The notes beneath the pieces were generated by a model that worked only from the letters and a program-made list of their open reading frames with translations, was not told the DNA's origin and did no database searches. DNA of 64,000 nucleotides, from positions 62,001 through 126,000 of the forward strand of contig NZ_JARVRJ010000010.1 in NCBI RefSeq assembly GCF_030209745.1, written 5' to 3'. The position numbers were made by a program, and so were the translations under genes. This DNA is from Arthrobacter sp. fls2-241-R2A-200 (GTDB taxonomy: Bacteria > Actinomycetota > Actinomycetes > Actinomycetales > Micrococcaceae). Each line of letters starts with the position of its first letter. Positions within the stretch are counted from its first letter, which is position 1. Below are positions 37,744-47,825 of the stretch, piece by piece.

Positions 37744-38436
37744 ATGGCTTTGACGCCAGAAGACGTTGTCAACAAGCGCTTTCAGCCGACCAAGTTCCGC
37801 GAAGGCTACGACCAAGACGAGGTCGATGACTTCCTTGACGAGATCGTTGTTGAACTCCGCCGCTTGAACCAGGAGAACGACGAACTTCGCAAGAAGCTTG
37901 GCGAGGCCGGTGCTGCCGTTCCTGCAGCCGCTGCTGCTGCCCCGGTCGTGGAGAAGGTTCCTGCTCCGGCTAAGGCTGATAAGGAAGCTGAAGCTAAGGC
38001 CGAAGCTGAAGCCAAGGCCGCGGAAGCTGCTAAGAAGAAGGCTGCCGACGACGCCGCCGCTGCCGCAGCGAAGGCTCCGGCGCCGAGCAACAACCTCACT
38101 CCTTCCGCTGAATCCGCTGCAGGCCTGCTGGCCATGGCCCAGCAGATGCACGACAAGCACGTCGCCGACGGTGCACAGCAGAAGGAAAAGATCATTGCTG
38201 AGGCACAGATCGAGGCCTCCAGCTTGGTCAACGACGCACAAGAGAAGTCCCGCAAGATCTTGGGCGCCCTGGAGCAGCAGCGTTCTGTCCTCGAACGCAA
38301 GGTCGAGCAGCTCCGTGGCTTCGAGCGTGACTACCGTTCACGCCTGAAGGCTTACATCGAAGGCCAGCTCCGCGATCTCGACGCCCGCGGCTCGGTTGCT
38401 GCCCCTGAGGTCGGCGAAGCAACCGCCGACGTTTAG
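37744..38436 (+). CDS. divIVA: Polar growth and division protein DivIVA (Wag31)
   Basis: A 230-residue coiled-coil scaffold that marks curved membranes at poles and septa and directs wall growth. The N-terminal lipid-binding DivIVA domain (LTPEDVVNKRFQPTKFREGY, then DQDEVDDFLDEIV) is followed by a coiled coil, an Ala/Lys/Glu-rich linker (about 58-120), and a second coiled coil (MAQQMHDKHV to AYIEGQLRDLDARG). TGAGGTGA lies just before ATG 37744. Last gene of the cluster; a strong terminator follows. The related mycobacterial protein is phosphorylated by PASTA kinases; no site is assigned here. Confidence 0.96.
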   Translation: MALTPEDVVNKRFQPTKFREGYDQDEVDDFLDEIVVELRRLNQENDELRKKLGEAGAAVPAAAAAAPVVEKVPAPAKADKEAEAKAEAEAKAAEAAKKKAADDAAAAAAKAPAPSNNLTPSAESAAGLLAMAQQMHDKHVADGAQQKEKIIAEAQIEASSLVNDAQEKSRKILGALEQQRSVLERKVEQLRGFERDYRSRLKAYIEGQLRDLDARGSVAAPEVGEATADV

Positions 38437-38447
38437 CAAGTATTCTG

Positions 38448-38485
38448 AAAGCCGGTGGCTGGGGTTTCCTCGGTCACCGGCTTTT
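38448..38485 (+). terminator. Rho-independent terminator after divIVA
   Basis: A 10-bp stem (38448-38457 with 38475-38484), 17-base loop and TTTT mark the end of the division cluster. Confidence 0.8.
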
Positions 38486-38534
38486 GCTGTTAACGCCTGA
38501 CGGCAACGCACCAAGCCTCCCGAATGAAAGCACA

Positions 38535-39143
38535 ATGACCGACGATCTTACCGATGACGCCCTGACGCCCATGCCTGCACGAGATCGCAAGTGGCGTCCG
38601 GCAAAGCTCTGGCTCTTCGCAGCCTTCGCTGCCTTCGCCTACGCCTTGGACCAATTCACCAAACTCTGGGTCACCAGCACCATGGAGGAAGGCGAACGGA
38701 TTGCTGTCCTCCCGCCGCTGCTGCATTGGTATTACATCCGCAACTCGGGTGCAGCCTTCTCCATTGGAGAGAACGTTACGTGGATCTTCACCATCATCAT
38801 GGCAGTGGTCGTCGTCGCTATCCTCTTCCAACTCCGCCGACTTGGGTCTGCGTGGTGGGCGCTGTCACTGGGCTTGCTGTTGGGAGGCGCGCTCGGTAAC
38901 CTGACGGACCGTCTTTTCCGCGAACCGTCGTTCGGTATGGGGCACGTTGTGGACTTTATCCAGTTCCCCAACTTCGCGATCTTCAACATTGCGGATTCTG
39001 CGGTGGTGTCCGGGGTCGCGATCGTTTGTATCTTGACGCTGCGCGGCATAGCCATGGACGGTTCGCGCCACGGTGCACCGAGTGAGCGAACCGCTGACGC
39101 GGGCAACGCGCAAGGTCCCGCTCCGGAGGCGCCCGGTGAGTAG
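38535..39143 (+). CDS. lspA: Lipoprotein signal peptidase
   Basis: Aspartic protease that cleaves the signal peptide of diacylated prolipoproteins; 202 residues, four transmembrane helices. The catalytic aspartates lie in GNLTDRLFR and FNIADSAVV, with the conserved [11 protein letters not shown] upstream. The start is placed at ATG 38535; a TTG at 38484 would add 17 residues and overlap the terminator. It overlaps rluD by 8 bp. The C-terminus carries a Gly/Ala/Pro-rich tail. Confidence 0.95.
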   Translation: MTDDLTDDALTPMPARDRKWRPAKLWLFAAFAAFAYALDQFTKLWVTSTMEEGERIAVLPPLLHWYYIRNSGAAFSIGENVTWIFTIIMAVVVVAILFQLRRLGSAWWALSLGLLLGGALGNLTDRLFREPSFGMGHVVDFIQFPNFAIFNIADSAVVSGVAIVCILTLRGIAMDGSRHGAPSERTADAGNAQGPAPEAPGE

Positions 39144-40062
39144 GGAGCTGAGCATTCCAGAGGAGTTGGGTGGAGTCCGGGCCGATGCAGGCATAGCGAA
39201 ACTGCTGGATGTTTCCCGGTCGGCGGCCGCGTTGCTCCTCTCGGAGGGCAACGTCACCAGCGGGGGAGCAACGCTTGAGAAATCGGCCAAGCTTACAGCT
39301 GGCGCAGTTGTGCACGTCACGATTCCGGAACGCCGGGATCCATTGGAGGTGGTGGAGGAAGTCGTGGAAGGCCTGAATATCCTGCTCGATGATGAGGATT
39401 TCGTTGTCATCGACAAACCCGTGGGTGTTGCTGCCCATCCGTCGCCGGGATGGGTTGGGCCCACGGTGGTCGGTGGCTTGGCAGGTGCCGGTTTTAGGAT
39501 TTCGACGTCGGGTGCTCCGGAGCGTGCAGGCATCGTGCACAGGCTCGACGTCGGCACCTCCGGCGTCATGGTGGTGGCGAAGACGGAGAACGCCTACACG
39601 GTGCTGAAACGGGCCTTCAAGGAACGAACGGTGGACAAGGTGTACCACGCAGTGGTTCAAGGGCTTCCCGATCCGCTGCAGGGAACCATCGACGCTCCGA
39701 TTGGACGTCACCCAGGGCATGACTGGAGGTTCGCCGTTATCGAAGACGGTCGGCCGTCAGTGACGCACTACGAGGTGTTGGAAGCTTTCGGCAAGGCCAC
39801 CTTGGTGGAGGTGCATCTGGAAACCGGGCGAACCCACCAGATCAGGGTCCACTTCTCCGCGTTGCGGCACCCCTGTGCCGGTGATCTAACCTACGGGGCG
39901 GATCCTCGCCTCGCTGCGACTTTGGGCCTCACACGTCAGTGGCTGCACGCCCGCCAGCTTGGCTTTACGCACCCGCGCACCGGCGAATGGGTGGAAGTCA
40001 CCAGCGAGTATCCGGAAGATCTGCAGTTCGCTTTGGACCTGCTGGCAACCGGGGCGGCGTAG
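39136..40062 (+). CDS. rluD: Ribosomal large subunit pseudouridine synthase, RluD type
   Basis: Converts uridines of 23S rRNA to pseudouridine (RluA/RluD family). It is 308 residues: an S4 RNA-binding domain ([21 protein letters not shown]), then the catalytic domain with the nucleophilic Asp in [20 protein letters not shown], and [13 protein letters not shown]. The start is reassigned to GTG 39136, with GGAGG 7 nt upstream and an 8-bp overlap with lspA (GTGAGTAG). The lspA-rluD pair precedes dnaE as in mycobacteria. Confidence 0.94.
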   Translation: MSRELSIPEELGGVRADAGIAKLLDVSRSAAALLLSEGNVTSGGATLEKSAKLTAGAVVHVTIPERRDPLEVVEEVVEGLNILLDDEDFVVIDKPVGVAAHPSPGWVGPTVVGGLAGAGFRISTSGAPERAGIVHRLDVGTSGVMVVAKTENAYTVLKRAFKERTVDKVYHAVVQGLPDPLQGTIDAPIGRHPGHDWRFAVIEDGRPSVTHYEVLEAFGKATLVEVHLETGRTHQIRVHFSALRHPCAGDLTYGADPRLAATLGLTRQWLHARQLGFTHPRTGEWVEVTSEYPEDLQFALDLLATGAA

Positions 40063-40107
40063 GAAGCACGTGCCTCGCACGTTCCTATCCTGTCGGACCC
40101 TGGACGG

Positions 40108-40113
40108 TAGACT
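40108..40113 (+). promoter_or_regulatory. -10 box of leaderless dnaE mRNA
   Basis: TAGACT ends exactly 6 nt before the GTG at 40120, with no ribosome site. No clear -35 is seen. Confidence 0.5.
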
Positions 40114-40119
40114 GTCCGG

Positions 40120-43100
40120 GTGACTTCCAGCAATGATTCGTTCGTCCACCTGCACACCCACACCGAATACTCCATGCTGGATGGAGCAGCCAGGTTGGGT
40201 GAGTTGTTTGATGAAACGGAACGGCTCGGCATGCCCGCCCTGGCGACCACTGACCACGGGTACCTGTTCGGCGCATTCGACTTCTGGCGTAAAGCCACGG
40301 ACAAAGGCATCAAGCCGATCATCGGCGTCGAAGCCTACGTAACTCCCGGAACCGCGCGCGGTGACAAGGAGCGTGTGCGTTGGGGCGATGAGAGCCAACG
40401 CAAGGACGACGTCTCCGGTGGTGGCTCGTACACACACATGACGCTCCTGAGCTACAACAACGTGGGCATGCGCAATTTGTTCCGGGCTTCATCGATTGCT
40501 TCCCTCGATTCCGTGTTCGGCAAATGGCCCCGGCTCGATCGTGAACTCCTCAATACCTACTCCGAAGGCTTGATTGCCACCACAGGGTGTCCTTCCGGGG
40601 AGGTTCAAACCAAGCTCCGGCTGGGACTGTACCGGGAGGCGGTCGAAGCGGCCGCCGAGTTCCGGGACATCTTCGGTGCGGAGAACTACTTCTGTGAGTT
40701 GATGGACCACGGACTGGATATTGAACGCCGCGTCACGGGCGACCTCCTGCGGTTGGCGAAGGAACTGAATCTTCCCCTCGTAGCCACCAATGACCTGCAT
40801 TACACGCACGAGCACGACGCCAAGGCCCATGAGGCCCTGCTGGCGATCCAATCAGGCTCTACCCTGCTGGAGCCAACGTACGACAACGGCGGCTCCCGCT
40901 TTGCGTTCTCCGGCAGCGGCTACTACTTGAAGTCTCCCCAAGAGATGCGCGAATTGTTCCGCGACCACCCCGAGGCTTGCGACAACACTCTCCTGATCGC
41001 TGAACGTTGCGAGGTATCCTTCAACACCGGTGCCAACTACATGCCCAGGTTCCCTTGCCCGCCCGGGGAAGACGAGACCTCGTGGCTGGTTAAGGAAGTG
41101 GATACGGGTCTCAAGTACCGCTATCCGCAAGGCATTCCGGACAAGGTGCGCGCCCAGGCCGATTACGAACTCGGCGTCATCACATCCATGGGCTTCCCCG
41201 GCTACTTCCTGGTGGTGGCCGACTTCATCAACTGGGCAAAGAACAACGGAATCCGCGTGGGCCCCGGCCGTGGTTCCGGTGCAGGTTCCATGGTTGCCTA
41301 TGCCATGCGCATTACGGATCTCGATCCCCTGCAGCACGGACTGATCTTCGAACGCTTCCTCAACCCGGACCGCGTTTCCATGCCTGACTTCGACGTCGAT
41401 TTCGATGATCGGCGCCGCTCCGAGGTCATCGACTACGTCACCAAAAAGTACGGCGACGAGCGCGTAGCCATGATCGTCACCTACGGAACGATCAAGACCA
41501 AGCAGGCGCTGAAGGACTCCTCGCGCGTATTGGGTTACCCATTCAGCATGGGCGAGCAGTTGACCAAAGCCCTCCCGCCTGCTGTGATGGCCAAGGACAT
41601 CCCGCTCGCGGACATCCAAAACCCGGAGTCCAAGCGCTACAGCGAAGCCGCGGACTTCCGCCAGCTCATCGCCACAGATCCCGAGGCCGCGAAGGTCTTC
41701 GAGACGGCATTGGGCATTGAGGGACTGAAACGCCAATGGGGTGTCCACGCCGCTGGTGTGATCATGTCCTCGGACCCCATCATCGATGTCATCCCCGTGA
41801 TGCGCCGTTTCCAGGACGGCCAGGTCATCACGCAGTTCGATTACCCAACGTCCGAAGGCCTCGGCCTGATCAAGATGGACTTCCTGGGACTCCGGAACCT
41901 GACGATCATTTCTGATGCACTTGAGAACATCAAGATGAACCGCGGCGTGGACCTGGACCTGGAAAACCTGGAACTGGACGACGCGGCGTCGTACGAACTT
42001 CTGGCACGCGGCGACACCCTGGGCGTGTTCCAGCTCGACGGCGGCCCCATGCGCTCCCTGTTGAAGCTCATGAAGCCCGACAACTTCGAAGACATTTCGG
42101 CAGTTCTCGCGCTGTACCGCCCCGGGCCCATGGGCGCCAACGCCCACACCGACTACGCACTGCGGAAGAACGGGATCCAGGAAGTGATCCCCATCCACCC
42201 GGAGTTGGAAGAACCCCTGAGGGAGATCCTTGGCGGCACTTTCGGCCTGATCGTGTACCAAGAGCAAGTCATGGCCGTGGCGCAAAAGCTGGCCGGCTAC
42301 TCACTTGGCCAGGCAGATATCCTTCGCCGCGCCATGGGTAAGAAAAAGAAATCCGAGCTGGACAAGCAATTTGCCGGCTTCTCCCAAGGCATGCAGGACA
42401 ACGGTTACTCCATGGCCGCTGTCAAGACGCTGTGGGACATCCTGCTTCCGTTCTCCGACTACGCCTTCAACAAAGCGCACTCGGCTGCCTATGGCGTGAT
42501 TTCGTACTGGACGGCCTACCTGAAGGCGCACTATGCGCCGGAGTACATGGCTGCCCTGCTGACATCGGTGGGTGACGATAAGGACAAATCCGCTATCTAC
42601 CTCAACGAATGCCGGCGGATGGGCATCACGGTCCTGCCTCCGGATGTGAACGAATCATCGTTGAACTTCACGCCAGTGGGCCACGACATCCGCTTCGGCA
42701 TGGGCGCTATCCGCAACGTTGGCGTCAACGTGGTGGACGCCATGGTCTCGGCCCGCACCACCGAGGGCAAATACACCTCTTTCAAGGACTTCCTACTGAA
42801 GGTGCCTGCCGTGGTGTGCAACAAGCGTACGATCGAGTCCTTGATCAAGGCTGGAGCGTTCGATTCGCTCGGGCATCACCGCCGCGCGCTGGCGATGATC
42901 CACGAGGAAGCCATCGATTCGGTCATCACCCTTAAGCGGAATGAGGCCATTGGCCAGTTCGACCTCTTTGCTGGCTTTGAAGACCAAGAACCTGAAGCGT
43001 CCTTGACCACTGAGATCCCGGACCTGCCGGAATGGGAAAAGAAGGACAAGTTGTCCTTTGAACGGGACATGCTGGGGCTCTACGTATCGGACCATCCGTT

Positions 43101-43677
43101 GCAGGGCCTCGAAGGCGTCCTCAACCAGCACGCGGAACAGTCCATTGCGTCGATTATCGCCGAGGATGGGCCGCACGACGGCGCGATAGTCACCATTGCG
43201 GGCATGATTACCTCCCTCAGCCGCAGGATCGCCAAGGCCAGCGGCAATGCCTATGCCCGCGCGGAGATCGAGGACCTTGGTGCGTCCATTGAGGTTATGT
43301 TCTTTGGCCAGGTATACGGTCCCATAGCTTCTGTGCTGGCCGAGGACCTGATCGTGGTTGTTAAAGGCCGCTTGCAGCGCCGGGACGATGGTGCGGTGAC
43401 GCTGAACTGCATGGAACTATCGGTACCGGACCTGAGCGAAAGCGTGAACGGTCCGGTGGTCATCACTCTTCCCACCTATAAAGCCACAGAGACGGTGGTG
43501 ACGGATTTGCGCGACGTTCTTCGAACGCACCGCGGAAATTCCGAGGTGCGCCTCAAGCTCACCGGTGATACCAAAGTCGAAGTCATGGGCCTGCCCGTAC
43601 ATCTGCGGGTAAATCCCAGCCCATCACTCTTTGGCGACCTCAAGGTCCTCCTGGGGCCGGCCTGCCTTGACACCTAG
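40120..43677 (+). CDS. dnaE: DNA polymerase III alpha subunit (DnaE1)
   Basis: Main replicative polymerase, 1185 residues. The N-terminal PHP domain keeps its metal-binding residues (HLHTHTEYSMLDG, TTDHGYLFG), consistent with the PHP proofreading exonuclease of actinobacterial DnaE1. The polymerase palm has the catalytic aspartates in PDFDVDFDD (D423, D425). Thumb, fingers, tandem HhH and OB fold (TIAGMITSLSRRI) follow. Start GTG 40120 lies 6 nt after a -10 box. This is the replicative form, not the shorter mutagenic DnaE2. Confidence 0.97.
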   Translation: MTSSNDSFVHLHTHTEYSMLDGAARLGELFDETERLGMPALATTDHGYLFGAFDFWRKATDKGIKPIIGVEAYVTPGTARGDKERVRWGDESQRKDDVSGGGSYTHMTLLSYNNVGMRNLFRASSIASLDSVFGKWPRLDRELLNTYSEGLIATTGCPSGEVQTKLRLGLYREAVEAAAEFRDIFGAENYFCELMDHGLDIERRVTGDLLRLAKELNLPLVATNDLHYTHEHDAKAHEALLAIQSGSTLLEPTYDNGGSRFAFSGSGYYLKSPQEMRELFRDHPEACDNTLLIAERCEVSFNTGANYMPRFPCPPGEDETSWLVKEVDTGLKYRYPQGIPDKVRAQADYELGVITSMGFPGYFLVVADFINWAKNNGIRVGPGRGSGAGSMVAYAMRITDLDPLQHGLIFERFLNPDRVSMPDFDVDFDDRRRSEVIDYVTKKYGDERVAMIVTYGTIKTKQALKDSSRVLGYPFSMGEQLTKALPPAVMAKDIPLADIQNPESKRYSEAADFRQLIATDPEAAKVFETALGIEGLKRQWGVHAAGVIMSSDPIIDVIPVMRRFQDGQVITQFDYPTSEGLGLIKMDFLGLRNLTIISDALENIKMNRGVDLDLENLELDDAASYELLARGDTLGVFQLDGGPMRSLLKLMKPDNFEDISAVLALYRPGPMGANAHTDYALRKNGIQEVIPIHPELEEPLREILGGTFGLIVYQEQVMAVAQKLAGYSLGQADILRRAMGKKKKSELDKQFAGFSQGMQDNGYSMAAVKTLWDILLPFSDYAFNKAHSAAYGVISYWTAYLKAHYAPEYMAALLTSVGDDKDKSAIYLNECRRMGITVLPPDVNESSLNFTPVGHDIRFGMGAIRNVGVNVVDAMVSARTTEGKYTSFKDFLLKVPAVVCNKRTIESLIKAGAFDSLGHHRRALAMIHEEAIDSVITLKRNEAIGQFDLFAGFEDQEPEASLTTEIPDLPEWEKKDKLSFERDMLGLYVSDHPLQGLEGVLNQHAEQSIASIIAEDGPHDGAIVTIAGMITSLSRRIAKASGNAYARAEIEDLGASIEVMFFGQVYGPIASVLAEDLIVVVKGRLQRRDDGAVTLNCMELSVPDLSESVNGPVVITLPTYKATETVVTDLRDVLRTHRGNSEVRLKLTGDTKVEVMGLPVHLRVNPSPSLFGDLKVLLGPACLDT

Positions 43678-43727
43678 ACGACAGCTGAGGAGTACTTGCT
43701 AGCTACACCTATTGCTAGCTAGCGTGT

Positions 43728-44228
43728 TCAGATCTCATAATCCAAGGGTGTTGGCTTGCTGTAGGCTCCGCCGTGGTACAGCAGGGGAGTGCCGTCCTCG
43801 CCCACTTGGCCGTCGATGACCTCTACCACCACCACGGCATTGTTCTCGAAGGAAAGCCGCATCTGTATCCGTCCCACCAGCCACCCGCTGACGTCTTTGA
43901 GGATCGGAACGTCGTGGGGACCGGGCTCCCAGTGGTCGCCCTCGAAGCGGTTGCGGGTCCTTGCGAAACGGTTGGCCAGAGCCTGGTTCTCAAGGCCCAA
44001 CATGTGCACGCCGATGAATTCGGAGTTGGCCACAGCAGGCCATGAACTCGAGCTCCGGGCCATGTTGAACGTAAAGCGAGGCGGCTCAGCGGATAGCGAG
44101 GCCACTGACGTGGCGGTGAACCCGAACGGGTGCCCGTTGAGGTTGGCGGTGATAATCGCCACCCCTGCCGCGTGCCGGCGGAACATTTCCCTGAAGGTTT
44201 GCTGAAAGCCAGTCGGCTCGGTGGACAC
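43728..44228 (-). CDS. Flavin reductase-like, FMN-binding split-barrel protein
   Basis: A 166-residue protein with the flavin reductase-like fold: FRRHAAGVAIITANLNGHPFGFTATSV, SLSAEPPRFTFNMARSSSSW, and VSGWLVGRIQMRLSFENNAVVVVEV. Such proteins reduce flavin with NAD(P)H, usually to supply a two-component monooxygenase; no monooxygenase lies nearby. The start is reassigned to GTG 44228, which has GGAGGAG 9 nt upstream (44238-44244); longer forms from ATG 44315 lack a site. It is convergent with dnaE and divergent from the next gene. Confidence 0.87.
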   Translation of the reverse strand: MSTEPTGFQQTFREMFRRHAAGVAIITANLNGHPFGFTATSVASLSAEPPRFTFNMARSSSSWPAVANSEFIGVHMLGLENQALANRFARTRNRFEGDHWEPGPHDVPILKDVSGWLVGRIQMRLSFENNAVVVVEVIDGQVGEDGTPLLYHGGAYSKPTPLDYEI

Positions 44229-44325
44229 GGGGTGTTTCTCCTCCATGGTGCGGGTAGGTACTCCCTTCAGCGTATTCCCCTTCTGGTGCGGCTCCTTACT
44301 TTGTTGAGGTGGCATGAACCTTTGT

Positions 44326-44331
44326 TAATGT
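44326..44331 (+). promoter_or_regulatory. -10 box of leaderless mRNA for the four-TM protein
   Basis: TAATGT ends 6 nt before ATG 44338; TTGAGG (44304-44309) lies 16 bp upstream as a possible -35. Confidence 0.5.
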
Positions 44332-44337
44332 GGGAGC

Positions 44338-44871
44338 ATGACCGATCCCACTGTAGAGATTTCCGCGGAAGCCACAGCCGGCCCCGCCTCCCACCGCCCA
44401 GGGCGGCGGGACATAGCCTGGCTGGTTCTCCCGGCGGCTTCGGGGATTGCTGTGGGCCTCCTCTGGTGGCTGTTGGCCCCGGGGGGAGGCAATCTGCTGT
44501 CCGGAAATCCGGCGTTGGCCAACCCCTCAGTTCCAGCATCGTGGTTGCCGCGTGACTTGGTCCTTGGCGGTTTGGCATTGGTTGCCGGAGTGGTGACGGG
44601 TTTCCTTTTGGACGGGAAACTGAACACACGGGGAGCAGGCCGGCGCTTTGCGTTTGCGCTCCTCGGTGGGGCCGCAGGTGCCGTTGTCTCCTGGTCGATC
44701 GGCCTGCTGGCCGCGCAGTTGTGGGGTCCCGCCGTGGATCCAGCGCTCGGGTCCGACTATGGATTCACGCTGCGCTCCTATTCGGTGCTGGCCTTATGGC
44801 CAGGTGCTACGGCATTTGTCACGTTCGTCCTTTCCTTGTTCGGGGTTCTTTCCGGGAAGCCCGTAAAATAG
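44338..44871 (+). CDS. Four-TM membrane protein (possibly DUF2567)
   Basis: A 177-residue integral membrane protein with four predicted helices at about 25-45, 72-90, 102-130 and 145-172, and short polar loops ([13 protein letters not shown] before the last helix). Layout and length resemble the actinobacterial DUF2567 family, though that assignment is from memory of the architecture only. It lies 4 nt before hisD, but hisD has its own -10 box inside the end of this gene. No function can be assigned. Confidence 0.75.
   Translation: MTDPTVEISAEATAGPASHRPGRRDIAWLVLPAASGIAVGLLWWLLAPGGGNLLSGNPALANPSVPASWLPRDLVLGGLALVAGVVTGFLLDGKLNTRGAGRRFAFALLGGAAGAVVSWSIGLLAAQLWGPAVDPALGSDYGFTLRSYSVLALWPGATAFVTFVLSLFGVLSGKPVK
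44864..44869 (+). promoter_or_regulatory. -10 box of leaderless hisD mRNA
   Basis: TAAAAT ends 6 nt before GTG 44876, overlapping the stop codon of the upstream gene. Confidence 0.55.
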
Positions 44872-44875
44872 GGCG

Positions 44876-46258
44876 GTGACCACTTCTCCCGATACCTCCG
44901 CACCCGCCGTCTCCCTGGCCTTCCGAACCATTGATTTCCGGGGGCGCAGCCTTTCCCTGGCGGAATTGCGTGCGGCTGTGCCGAGGGCGAAGCATCAAAC
45001 GATGGCGGACGCGGAACAAAAGGTCCTTGATATCATTTCCGCCGTACGCAGCCGCGGCTTTGAGGCGTTGTCAGCACTGGCAAAGACGTTCGACGGCGTG
45101 GAACAGTCCCATCCCAGGGTGCCTGCAGAGGCGCTCGCCCAAGCGCTGGCAGGCTTGGAGCCGAACGTCCGCGCTGCGCTGGAGGAATCGATCAGCAGGG
45201 CCAAGCAGTTCGCCCGGCAGCAACGGCCAGCCGACGTCGACGTCGCATTGGCGGACGGCGCCGTCGTCAGCCAAAACTGGATTCCCGTAGGCCGGGTTGG
45301 GTTGTATGTTCCTGGCGGTCTTGCGCCCCTTGCTTCTTCGGTGATCATGAATGTCGTGCCCGCAGCGGCTGCCGGCGTCGAATCCATCGCCTTGGCTTCG
45401 CCGCCACAGAAGGAATTCGGCGGCTTGCCACACCCAACCATCCTGGCGGCAGCGGCGCTGCTCGGTATAGAAGAGGTGTACGCCATTGGCGGAGCCCAAG
45501 CGATCGCTTCCTTTGCCTACGGAGTCCCCGGGGGTGACGGGCAATTACCGATCGAGCCCGTTGACGTTGTCACAGGGCCGGGCAACATCTTCGTAGCCAC
45601 CGCCAAGAGGCTCGTCAGGGGAGTGGTAGGCATCGACTCGGAGGCGGGCACCACGGAGATCGCGATCTTGGCAGACTCCTCCGCACAGGCCCCCTTGGTG
45701 GCGGCGGACCTCATCAGCCAAGCAGAGCACGATCCCAAGGCTGCGTCCGTGTTGGTGACCGACTCAGCGGAACTCGCTGACGCCGTCGTGGGTGAATTGA
45801 AGAAGCAGGCGGCAGCGACCAAGCACAGCGAACGCGTGGTGGAGGCGCTGTCCGGGCCCCAGTCCGGCGTGGTGTTGGTGGATGACTTGGAACAGGGCAT
45901 CGCGGTCTGCAACGCCTACGCCGCCGAGCACCTGGAAATCATGACCAAGGACGCAGCCTCCGTGGCGGCACGGATCCGAAATGCCGGAGCGATATTCGTT
46001 GGCGACTACAGCCCGGTCAGCCTGGGTGACTACTGTGCCGGGTCCAACCACGTGCTTCCGACCAGCGGGACGGCGGCTTTCTCGTCGGGGCTGAATGTGA
46101 CCACGTTCTTGCGTGCAGTCCAAGTCATCAATTACAACCGTGCCGCCCTGGAGCAGGTCAGCAGCCATATCGTGAGCCTGTCCGGCGCGGAGAACCTTCC
46201 CGGGCACGGAGACGCTGTCAGGATCCGTTTCCAACCGGACGCCAACCACAACATGTAA
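44876..46258 (+). CDS. hisD: Histidinol dehydrogenase
   Basis: Zinc enzyme that oxidises L-histidinol to L-histidine in two NAD steps, the end of histidine biosynthesis. It is 460 residues with [59 protein letters not shown], and the metal/active-site [10 protein letters not shown] and [21 protein letters not shown] motifs. Downstream hisC or hisB genes are not adjacent, so hisD is separated from the usual his operon order here: nrdR follows. Confidence 0.96.
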   Translation: MTTSPDTSAPAVSLAFRTIDFRGRSLSLAELRAAVPRAKHQTMADAEQKVLDIISAVRSRGFEALSALAKTFDGVEQSHPRVPAEALAQALAGLEPNVRAALEESISRAKQFARQQRPADVDVALADGAVVSQNWIPVGRVGLYVPGGLAPLASSVIMNVVPAAAAGVESIALASPPQKEFGGLPHPTILAAAALLGIEEVYAIGGAQAIASFAYGVPGGDGQLPIEPVDVVTGPGNIFVATAKRLVRGVVGIDSEAGTTEIAILADSSAQAPLVAADLISQAEHDPKAASVLVTDSAELADAVVGELKKQAAATKHSERVVEALSGPQSGVVLVDDLEQGIAVCNAYAAEHLEIMTKDAASVAARIRNAGAIFVGDYSPVSLGDYCAGSNHVLPTSGTAAFSSGLNVTTFLRAVQVINYNRAALEQVSSHIVSLSGAENLPGHGDAVRIRFQPDANHNM

Positions 46259-46269
46259 GGGTTGCTGGC

Positions 46270-46321
46270 ACTACATGTAGTAATGACAAGCTTGTCATTA
46301 CGGTGCCCGCGACCGTAAACT
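46270..46321 (+). promoter_or_regulatory. nrdR promoter with two overlapping palindromes
   Basis: ACTACATGTAGT (46270-46281) is a perfect palindrome resembling an NrdR box. It abuts a second perfect 22-bp palindrome at 46280-46301 with core TGACAAGCTTGTCA. A promoter TTGTCA (46292-46297), 18 bp, TAAACT (46316-46321) starts inside the second palindrome, so binding there would block -35 recognition. Confidence 0.6.
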
Positions 46322-46397
46322 GAAGTCGGAAGTGAATCCTCCGGCACGCTCGCGGCGCCCTGCCCACAGACGTCCGGAACTGTGGGGGAGGCCCAGC

Positions 46398-46901
46398 ATG
46401 TATTGCCCGTTCTGCCGGAACCCCGACTCCCGCGTCGTGGACAGCCGTATGGCGGACGACGGTACTTCCATTCGACGTCGGCGGCAATGCCCTGAATGCG
46501 GCCGTCGGTTTACAACGGTGGAGACCACCAGCCTGTCCGTTATCAAACGCTCCGGTGTTGGCGAGCCCTTCAGTAGGATCAAGGTCATCAGTGGCGTCCG
46601 GAAGGCGTGCCAAGGGCGTCCCGTCACCGAAGACGATCTGGCCATGCTGGCCCAAGAGGTCGAAGAAAACATCCGCTCATCGGGTGCAGCCGAAATCGAC
46701 GCGCACGAAGTAGGCCTGGCCATCCTGGGCCCGCTCCGGAAGCTCGATGAAGTCGCCTACCTCCGGTTCGCCAGCGTCTACCAGGCATTTGAGTCCTTGG
46801 AGGACTTTGAGTCGGCGATCTCCTTGTTGCGGCACGAGGCCCAAGACCATGCCAAAGCGGTGAACTCAGAAGCAAAAGGTACTGAGAAAAGCCAGCTTTA
46901 G
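46398..46901 (+). CDS. nrdR: Transcriptional repressor NrdR
   Basis: ATP/dATP-sensing repressor of ribonucleotide reductase genes. It is 167 residues: an N-terminal zinc ribbon (C3, C6, C31, C34; YCPFC and CPECGRRF), then the ATP-cone ([20 protein letters not shown] onward). The start is reassigned to ATG 46398, preceded by GGGGAGG at 7 nt; an upstream ATG at 46332 would add 22 residues ahead of the invariant MYCPFC start. Its own promoter carries palindromes, suggesting autoregulation. No nrd gene is in the window. Confidence 0.95.
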   Translation: MYCPFCRNPDSRVVDSRMADDGTSIRRRRQCPECGRRFTTVETTSLSVIKRSGVGEPFSRIKVISGVRKACQGRPVTEDDLAMLAQEVEENIRSSGAAEIDAHEVGLAILGPLRKLDEVAYLRFASVYQAFESLEDFESAISLLRHEAQDHAKAVNSEAKGTEKSQL

Positions 46902-46940
46902 CTCCGGGCGGCCGCGGACACGAATCCGCAGCCGCCGGAG
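46902..46940. terminator. Hairpin between convergent nrdR and ppgK
   Basis: GGCGGC-C-GCGGA pairs with TCCGC-A-GCCGCC with a single internal mismatch and a six-base loop. Confidence 0.5.
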
Positions 46941-46953
46941 AAGTATCCGAAGC

Positions 46954-47772
46954 CTACTTGGCGAGCTTGTGATGCAGGGCCACCTCGAGCGCTGCACCCA
47001 CGATGCCGGCATCGTTTTTCAACTCTGCAGTGACGATCTTGGTCCGCAGATCCAAGTGCGGGAAGTACTCATCGGAGCGCTTGGAGATGCCGCCTCCAAT
47101 GATGAAAAGCTCAGGGGAGAACAGGAACTCGACGTGCTGGAGGTACCGGTTCAGAAGAACTCCGTACTGGTCCCAGGTCAGCCCATCCCGCTCCCGGGCG
47201 ACGGCGGATGCCTTGGTTTCGGCGTCGACACCGTCCACTTCGAGGTGGCCAAGCTCGGCGTTGGGAACCAGATGGCCATTGAAGATGAAGGCCGATCCAA
47301 TGCCGGTGCCCAGCGTGATCACCAGGACCGTGCCGTCCACGCCTTCGCCGGCGCCATAGCGGGCCTCGGCCAGCCCGGCGGCGTCGGCGTCGTTAATCAC
47401 CTCTACAGGGCGGCCAAGCCGCTTGGTGAACGCCTTGTCGATGTCGGCTTCAAGCCAGGACTTGTCCACGTTAGCCGCTGAGTGAACCACACCATGTTGG
47501 ATGATGCCGGGAAAGGTGACTCCTACGGGTGATGAGGCGTCGGGTGCGTCGGGTCGGCTCGAGAGCTCGGCGACTATCTCGGCCACGACCTCCGCAACGG
47601 CCTCCGGCGTCGCCGGTTGAGGCGTCGGAACCCGGAACCGGTCACCGATCAGCTTGCCCTTTTTCAGGTCGACGATGCCGCCCTTGATTCCGGTGCCGCC
47701 GATGTCGATACCGATCAGCGGGGCGTGCTTGTGGTTTTTCTCATCCTTTTTGGACAATGCATTTCCGATCAT
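46954..47772 (-). CDS. ppgK: Polyphosphate (and ATP) glucokinase
   Basis: ROK-family enzyme phosphorylating glucose with inorganic polyphosphate or ATP. It is 272 residues with [56 protein letters not shown], and the C-terminal [15 protein letters not shown]. It closely resembles the characterised Arthrobacter polyphosphate/ATP glucomannokinase, so mannose may also be a substrate. It lacks the CxCGxxGCxE zinc motif of the other ROK kinase in this window. Start uncertain: ATG 47772 is used; GTG 47814 and TTG 47754 are alternatives, none with a good ribosome site. It follows map in the same direction. Confidence 0.93.
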   Translation of the reverse strand: MIGNALSKKDEKNHKHAPLIGIDIGGTGIKGGIVDLKKGKLIGDRFRVPTPQPATPEAVAEVVAEIVAELSSRPDAPDASSPVGVTFPGIIQHGVVHSAANVDKSWLEADIDKAFTKRLGRPVEVINDADAAGLAEARYGAGEGVDGTVLVITLGTGIGSAFIFNGHLVPNAELGHLEVDGVDAETKASAVARERDGLTWDQYGVLLNRYLQHVEFLFSPELFIIGGGISKRSDEYFPHLDLRTKIVTAELKNDAGIVGAALEVALHHKLAK

Positions 47773-47825
47773 GGCAGGAGGGATGGGCGGCGGCAGCCCC
47801 TGGGCTGCAGACACATTTCGGTAAC

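Noticed and set aside
40852..42285. A 477-codon minus-strand frame opposite dnaE
   Set aside because: Antisense to the catalytic region of DnaE; no recognisable features.
43690..43724. Repeated TTGCTAGCTA elements between dnaE and the flavin reductase gene
   Set aside because: The stem is only 7 bp with a 12-base loop and lacks a T run, so a terminator call was not supported.
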